Source of the DNA: DATDOR01 sp035512695
Lineage (GTDB): Bacteria; Chloroflexota; Anaerolineae; Anaerolineales; JABWBV01
DNA: 8,285 nucleotides
Direction of reading: 5' to 3'
Assembly (NCBI GenBank): GCA_035512695.1
Contig: DATKDL010000211.1
Span: 1 to 8,285 of the forward strand
The position numbers and the translations under genes are program-made. The notes under the pieces were generated by a model. The model saw only the letters and a program-made list of their open reading frames with translations. It was not told where the DNA came from and made no database searches. Shown here one piece after another: positions 4,507 through 8,285 of the stretch (position 1 is its first letter; the number at the start of each line of letters is the position of its first letter).

Positions 4507-5328
4507 ATGATCAACGCAGAAGTCACCTACCAGGACCTGGCCGCCGGGTTCCAAACGCTCGGGATCGACCGATCCGCGCCGATCATCGCCCACGCTTCGC
4601 TGTCGTCCTTTGGGTGGGTGCGCGGTGGGGCGGAAACGGTCGCCGGGGCGCTGCTGGCTGCCTTCGACGGGGTCATGATGCCGGTCTTCACCTATTCAAC
4701 AATGGTCATCCCGGAGACCGGGCCGCCGGGCAACGGCCTTGAATACGGCCGCAGCAACGACCGGAACCGGATGGCCGTCCCGTTCTCTCCTGCCATGCCG
4801 GCCGACCGCCTGATGGGGGCTGTGCCGGAGACCTTTCGGAACCACCGCCTCGCCCACCGGTCGAACCATCCGATCCTGTCGTTCACCGGTGTCGGCGTGA
4901 GCGACCTGCTCGATCGGCAGCGGTTCGACGACCCGTTCGCCCCGATCCGGGCGCTGGTCGAGCGAGACGGCTGGATCCTGCTCCTGGGGGTCGACCAGAG
5001 TGTCAACACCACGCTGCACGAAGCGGAGCGGCGTGCCGGGCGGAAGACTTTCACCCGATGGGCGCTGAACGGCGACGGCGTCCGGGTCTGCGCGGGATTT
5101 CCGGGGTGTTCGAACGGTTTTGTGGATTTGGACCCCGTTTTGGACGGGTTCGGGCGGGAAGTCCGGATCGGGGAGGCGAGGGTTCAGGCGTTCCCGGCGC
5201 CGCTCGTTGTCGAGGCGGCCCGTGCGGCCTTCGCAGATAGACCGGGGGGGTATCTGTGTAAACGGATCGACTGCGGGCGCTGCGCCGTGCTGCGGGTCAG
5301 CTCTCTGACTTCCGCCAGAGGCTCTTGA
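4507..5328 (+). CDS. AAC(3)-family N-acetyltransferase-like protein
   Basis: 273 residues. The N-terminal block IIAHASLSSFGWVRGGAE (26-43), VMMPVFTY (56-63), HRSNHPILSFTGVG (117-130), DPFAPIRAL (142-150) and ILLLGVDQSVNTTLHEAE (157-174) follow the aminoglycoside 3-N-acetyltransferase (Antibiotic_NAT) fold in order. The conserved His and Glu of the NTxLHxAE motif are present (His171, Glu174), while the residue after GV(D) is Gln164 where many members have His. The C-terminus has FPGCSNGF (198-205) and a CKRIDCGRC cluster (Cys251, 256, 259), which suggests a metal or redox site not needed for classical aminoglycoside acetylation. Many environmental members do not confer resistance, so the acceptor is open. 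The ATG at 4507 lies 7 nt after the preceding hairpin, with AGGGA abutting the ATG rather than spaced from it; no promoter is visible. Its 3' end overlaps the diguanylate cyclase gene by 32 nt. Confidence 0.88.
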   Translation: MINAEVTYQDLAAGFQTLGIDRSAPIIAHASLSSFGWVRGGAETVAGALLAAFDGVMMPVFTYSTMVIPETGPPGNGLEYGRSNDRNRMAVPFSPAMPADRLMGAVPETFRNHRLAHRSNHPILSFTGVGVSDLLDRQRFDDPFAPIRALVERDGWILLLGVDQSVNTTLHEAERRAGRKTFTRWALNGDGVRVCAGFPGCSNGFVDLDPVLDGFGREVRIGEARVQAFPAPLVVEAARAAFADRPGGYLCKRIDCGRCAVLRVSSLTSARGS

Positions 5329-7879
5329 CCCGGTAAAGATCCTTATCCGCCGCGGCGACCAGGTCCTTGGTATTGCGCGCATCGCTCGGGTACTGGCCGA
5401 TTCCGATCGAGATCGTGATCGGAGCGGCCGAGCGCGAAGCGAGCCCGAATTCGCATTCCTCCAGGGCGCGTTGCAGCCGGAGGGCGATCCCCTCGGCGAC
5501 CGGCCTGGGCGTCTCCGGCATGATCAGCGCAAATTCATCGCCGCCGTAGCGGGCCAGGAAATCGGTGTTGCGCACCCGGTCGGACAGGCAGCGGCTGATC
5601 CGGATCAGGACCTGGTCTCCGGTCGGGTGGCCGTAATTGTCGTTTATGGACTTGAACCGGTTCAGGTCCATCATCGCCAGGCTGAACGTGTGGCCATAGC
5701 GGTCGGAGCGCTGGACCTCCTCGTCGATCCGGTTGTTGAACGACCGCCGGTTGTGCAACCCGGTCAGCATATCCGTCATCGACTGCTCCTGTACGAGGTG
5801 ATGCAGCCGGGCGTTGACGATCGAGATGGCGGCCTGGTCGGCGAGCAGGTTCAGGATGCGGATCTGTTGCTCTTTGAACTCGTAGGAGGTCTGGTGAGCG
5901 AGATTCATCACCCCGACGACGGTGTCCCCGTATTTCAACGGCAGCCCGATGATCGACCCGGTCCAATCGTCGGGGGTGTTGCGGAAGAGCGGGTGCTGGC
6001 GCATATCATCGACGATGATGGGTAGGCCGGAGCGGGCGACGGTGTACGTCAGCCCTTCCTCCCGCGGTTCAGCCCAGACCTCTCCCGCCGTCCCGTCGCC
6101 GTACATGGCGGCCCCGAAAGTCAGTTTCCCGCCATGGTAGAGGAAGATGTGTGCGTCGCATGGGCCGGTGAACAAGTCGAGCGAGCGGCGCAAGATGGTC
6201 GCCAGCAGCTCTTCCAGGTTGAGGCTGGCGGTCAGCGAGAGGGTCGCCTGCCGGACGATCTCGAGCTCGGAGACCCGGTCCTGGATGTTTTTGAATTTAC
6301 GGGCGTTTTGCAGTACGCTGGCGGCGATCGAGGCGAAGGCCTCCATCTGGCGGGTGACCGAGGCGTCAAACGTGCCGGGGCTTTCGCTGTCCAGGTTGAG
6401 AAAGCCGATCACCTCTCCGTCGGCCATGAGCGGAGCTCCGGCGTAGGAACGGATCCAATCGCCACCGGGGATCGGAACCCACCAATCGACCTTCTGGATA
6501 TCCGGGAGGAGAATCGGCTGGCGGGTGCGCAGCATTTCTGCCAGCGTCGGGATCGTCACCGCCAAATCCATGTTGGTGAGCGGCCCCAGCGATTGCACGC
6601 GCAGGTGATAGCCGCGGTGCTCCACGACGCGGGCCCGGTCACCCTCGATCAGCATCAGGTTGGCCGTGGTGCAGCCCATCACCGCCATGGTCTGTTCCAT
6701 GATCTGGACCAGGACCTCGCTCATGTTCAGGCTGCGGTTCATCAGCCGGGCGGCGTCTACCAACGCCCGGGAGAACTGGACCGGCTGCTGGGTCAGATCC
6801 CCCGAGCCGGACAGCTGGAGCGCCCGGAGCGCCAGGCCGGCCAGGATCCGCAGGACGCGCTCCCCCTCGGTTCCGGGAAAATTTTGACGGGCCCCGGAAA
6901 CTGCTTCGACCACGCCCATGACCTCACCTTCGGCTTCCATCGGGATCAGCCATACCGTGGTCCCGCGCGATGCGATCAGCGCTTCGCGCTCATCGGGGGA
7001 AAGATCCCGCTCATCCAGCCCAAAGCGGATGATCCGGTTTTCCCGCAGGACGCGCCCGTGCTGGGGATAACGATCGAGCGAGCGGGGTTTGAAAAAGACC
7101 TCCGGAATGTCCCGGTCGCTGTTATTCCGGGTGCGGATCACTTCCAGGCAGTCCTTCTCGCCATTGTAGAGGGACAACAGGCTGAAACTGGCTCCGACGG
7201 CTTCCGTGAGCGCACGCATCAGCGCTTCCAGGATCTCATCGGACGAAAGTTCCGGCGGCAGTTCCGCCAGCAGCGCTACCAGGTCCGCCATCGCCGCGAC
7301 CTGGCCGGCGCGCGCCCGGTTCGATGCGTCCAGGGTGGCGCGCTGGAAGGCGATGGACGCCAGCTTGGCGAGCAGCTCGCCGAGGGCGATCTCGTCGTCC
7401 TGGAACCTGCGCGGTTCGCGGCTGTCCAGCACATCGACGAGGCCAAGAATGGACTGGTCGGAGCCGATCAGGGGGAATGTGATCCAGCTCTGGATCCTGT
7501 GCTCCTCCATCAACCGCATGGTGCTGAGCGGCAGCGACATGCCACCCAGGTTGAACTGCACGCTGCGAGCGTTCGCACGGACCCGCTCGAACAGGGGATG
7601 CCCGACCGAAGGCTGCGGCTTGAACCAGGACGACGGCAGCCGCCAACTGCCTGCAGTGTGAAACGCCTCCGGAACGATCCGGTCCTGATCCGGATCCCAG
7701 ACCGAGACGACGGAGATCTCCGCGTGCAGCAGGTAGACCATCTTGATGGCCGTGGTCTGAAAGATTTCCTTGATATCCGGGTAACCGGCGACCTTATCGA
7801 CCGCATCCAGGAGATGGTTGATGTTCTGCCGCCATCGCTGGCTGTTGATCTGCTGCACGATTGATTTGATCTGTGTCAT
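5297..7879 (-). CDS. four-GAF-domain diguanylate cyclase (GGDEF protein)
   Basis: 860 residues without signal peptide or membrane segments, so a soluble sensor. Four GAF-type domains follow each other at roughly 35-180, 213-355, 385-525 and 553-692, the last three joined by helical linkers (for example 525-552, 690-702). The C-terminal GGDEF domain starts at MTDMLTGLHNRR (701-712) and has the metal and substrate residues Asp738, Asn746, Asp755 and the signature GGDEF at 779-783. The inhibitory I-site motif RxxD is present as Arg770-Asp773, five residues before the signature, so it should make c-di-GMP from two GTP and be subject to product inhibition. GAF ligands cannot be predicted. The ATG at 7877-7879 is preceded by an in-frame TAA six bases upstream and by no clear ribosome binding site, so the start is the longest possible. 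A TATAAT at 7975-7980 may be its promoter. The gene ends inside the AAC(3)-like gene. Confidence 0.96.
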   Translation of the reverse strand: MTQIKSIVQQINSQRWRQNINHLLDAVDKVAGYPDIKEIFQTTAIKMVYLLHAEISVVSVWDPDQDRIVPEAFHTAGSWRLPSSWFKPQPSVGHPLFERVRANARSVQFNLGGMSLPLSTMRLMEEHRIQSWITFPLIGSDQSILGLVDVLDSREPRRFQDDEIALGELLAKLASIAFQRATLDASNRARAGQVAAMADLVALLAELPPELSSDEILEALMRALTEAVGASFSLLSLYNGEKDCLEVIRTRNNSDRDIPEVFFKPRSLDRYPQHGRVLRENRIIRFGLDERDLSPDEREALIASRGTTVWLIPMEAEGEVMGVVEAVSGARQNFPGTEGERVLRILAGLALRALQLSGSGDLTQQPVQFSRALVDAARLMNRSLNMSEVLVQIMEQTMAVMGCTTANLMLIEGDRARVVEHRGYHLRVQSLGPLTNMDLAVTIPTLAEMLRTRQPILLPDIQKVDWWVPIPGGDWIRSYAGAPLMADGEVIGFLNLDSESPGTFDASVTRQMEAFASIAASVLQNARKFKNIQDRVSELEIVRQATLSLTASLNLEELLATILRRSLDLFTGPCDAHIFLYHGGKLTFGAAMYGDGTAGEVWAEPREEGLTYTVARSGLPIIVDDMRQHPLFRNTPDDWTGSIIGLPLKYGDTVVGVMNLAHQTSYEFKEQQIRILNLLADQAAISIVNARLHHLVQEQSMTDMLTGLHNRRSFNNRIDEEVQRSDRYGHTFSLAMMDLNRFKSINDNYGHPTGDQVLIRISRCLSDRVRNTDFLARYGGDEFALIMPETPRPVAEGIALRLQRALEECEFGLASRSAAPITISIGIGQYPSDARNTKDLVAAADKDLYRVKSLWRKSES

Positions 7880-7974
7880 TGTTTATGAGGAAGTCACCGA
7901 ACCGCCATCGTCCCACCCGTAAACCATGGAGCGGTTGCAGGAGAATATTACCAGAACGCGCTCGTGTTGTGCAC

Positions 7975-7980
7975 ATTATA
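7975..7980 (-). promoter_or_regulatory. TATAAT -10 box, probable promoter of the diguanylate cyclase gene
   Basis: On the minus strand positions 7980-7975 read a perfect TATAAT. The start point would be near 7968, giving a leader of about 90 nt. The -35 region (near 7998-8003, minus strand) is T-rich but does not match TTGACA. The leader contains a 14-codon ORF (ATG at 7925-7927, stop TAA at 7883-7885) that is in frame with the main gene and stops three bases before its ATG. Confidence 0.4.
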
Positions 7981-8107
7981 CGTTAGAAGGGCGTCTAAAA
8001 AGTTGACAGGGGGAAATTATGGATCGAGCGCCCTGCGGTCGACTCATCGCCGAGGAGCCCCCGCCCGCAACGGTGACGGTCACGCCGTGAATCCCGCCGC
8101 TCGTGCT

Positions 8108-8146
8108 GCGGAAAACCAGGGGCGCCGGGCGCCCCTGGTTTTCCGC
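8108..8146. terminator. perfect 18-bp hairpin, possible bidirectional terminator
   Basis: Arms 8108-8125 and 8129-8146 are perfectly complementary with a 3-nt loop (8126-8128). The stem has a GC-rich inner half (CCAGGGGCGC) and an A4/T4 outer part, so either strand could yield a stem followed by a short U-run; the U-run is followed by CCGC, which weakens the terminator reading. No gene ends just before it on either strand within the window, so it may instead shield the downstream promoter or be part of an untranslated RNA. Confidence 0.55.
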
Positions 8147-8203
8147 GCCGCTGCCAACTGATAATTTTCTAACGCGGCGTTATCAAGAATTTTACATTCG
8201 AGT

Positions 8204-8212
8204 TGTTATAAT
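8204..8212 (+). promoter_or_regulatory. extended -10 promoter near the right edge
   Basis: TGTTATAAT is a perfect TATAAT with the TG-n extension. Five bases later comes an ATG (8218), so a transcript would begin at or next to that ATG. No strong -35 is seen. The A/T-rich stretch 8160-8212 stands out against the GC-rich surroundings, as expected for a promoter. Confidence 0.6.
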
Positions 8213-8217
8213 CTTGC

Positions 8218-8285
8218 ATGAAGGAATCCTGCAACTGGAAGAATACCGGCGAAAATGACGTGCAGCAGCGGGCCCTGCCCGCTGC
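8218..8285 (+). CDS. possible leaderless ORF start, cut by the window end
   Basis: From the ATG at 8218 the frame stays open for 22 codons to the window edge (MKESCNWKNTGENDVQQRAL...). The only support is its position five bases after a perfect extended -10 box, which would give a leaderless message. Against it, the sequence has no recognisable family character, and from 8251 on it appears to be the left half of a hairpin like those at other gene boundaries. It could equally be a short leader peptide or untranslated leader. Confidence 0.2.
   Translation, partial: MKESCNWKNTGENDVQQRALPA
8251..8285. repeat. inverted repeat truncated by the window end (probable half hairpin)
   Basis: GCAGCGGG (8265-8272) and CCCGCTGC (8278-8285) are perfectly complementary around a 5-nt spacer, and the pairing runs into the window edge. 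The left flank begins with GAAAAT (8251-8256), the same outer A-run as in the hairpins at 1358, 2951, 4451 and 8111, so the stem probably continues past the end and finishes in a T-run. Confidence 0.5.

Larger units (their letters stand above)
7880..8217. other. 338-bp intergenic region between divergent transcription units
   Basis: No supported gene lies here. It holds the leader and putative promoter of the diguanylate cyclase gene (minus strand), an isolated TTGACA (8003-8008) with no partner -10 at normal spacing, a short dyad GTGAC-G-GTCAC (8073-8083), a perfect 18-bp hairpin (8108-8146), and an AT-rich stretch ending in an extended -10 box (8204-8212). I could not match the GC-rich stretch 8020-8146 to any riboswitch or structured RNA that I know. 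Frames open here have no coding character. Confidence 0.6.

Noticed and set aside
6134..7864. Very long plus-strand open frame opposite the diguanylate cyclase gene.
   Set aside because: It is the antisense shadow of a clearly recognisable GAF-GGDEF protein; its translation is rich in Asp, His, Gln and Arg with no domain.
7883..7927. 14-codon upstream ORF before the diguanylate cyclase as a regulatory leader peptide.
   Set aside because: It has no ribosome binding site and no run of regulatory codons; an in-frame stop just before the main ATG is expected by chance.
8003..8146. A riboswitch or structured RNA downstream of the TTGACA at 8003.
   Set aside because: No -10 box lies at normal spacing from TTGACA, and I could not match conserved elements of glycine, TPP, cobalamin, fluoride, c-di-GMP, SRP RNA or RNase P RNAs.
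7964..8161. 65-codon plus-strand frame in the intergenic region.
   Set aside because: It runs through a perfect hairpin, has no ribosome binding site and no family resemblance.

Overview
The window looks like chromosomal DNA from a high-GC bacterium, most likely of the Chloroflexota (Anaerolineae-like). That guess rests on the protein mix (multi-GAF diguanylate cyclase, AAC(3)-family protein with a C-terminal Cys cluster, EthD-like and acidic-tailed small proteins whose sequences feel familiar from that class) and on codon use dominated by GTC, ATC and CGG. No 16S or marker gene is present, so the taxonomy is an inference. There are no tRNAs, rRNAs, CRISPR arrays, insertion sequences or phage genes.

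Layout. 1-1290 (minus strand): a small acidic-tailed hypothetical protein followed by a PaaG-like crotonase, separated only by a degenerate 7-bp repeat array. 1291-1426: a compact, almost mirror-symmetric divergent promoter region. 1427-3613 (plus strand): a tightly coupled run of an EthD-like protein, a YbaK-type aminoacyl-tRNA deacylase, a membrane-anchored M23 peptidase and a short-chain-dehydrogenase-like protein that lacks key catalytic residues. The ORFs overlap by 4 nt (ATGA, ATGA, GTGA), but the last junction carries a terminator-like hairpin inside the presumed coding sequence. 3684-4451: a canonical two-glutamate enoyl-CoA hydratase with its own possible promoter, closed by a very stable hairpin. 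4507-5328: an AAC(3)-family acetyltransferase-like gene starting 7 nt after that hairpin. 5297-7879 (minus strand): a large cytosolic diguanylate cyclase with four GAF sensor domains, overlapping the AAC(3) gene tail to tail by 32 nt. 7880-8285: a mostly non-coding region with divergent promoter-like -10 boxes, a perfect 18-bp hairpin and the start of another hairpin cut by the window end.

Functionally the window is a collection of housekeeping and accessory genes rather than one pathway: two crotonases and an SDR relative point to acyl-CoA metabolism, YbaK to translation quality control, M23 to cell-wall hydrolysis, and the GAF-GGDEF protein to c-di-GMP signalling. I see no convincing new defence or mobile system. 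The most interesting signals are non-coding: the mirror-image divergent promoter at about 1344-1421, the heptad array at 833-902, and a recurring class of A-tract/stem/T-tract hairpins placed at gene boundaries, sometimes right where a start codon or ribosome binding site should be.
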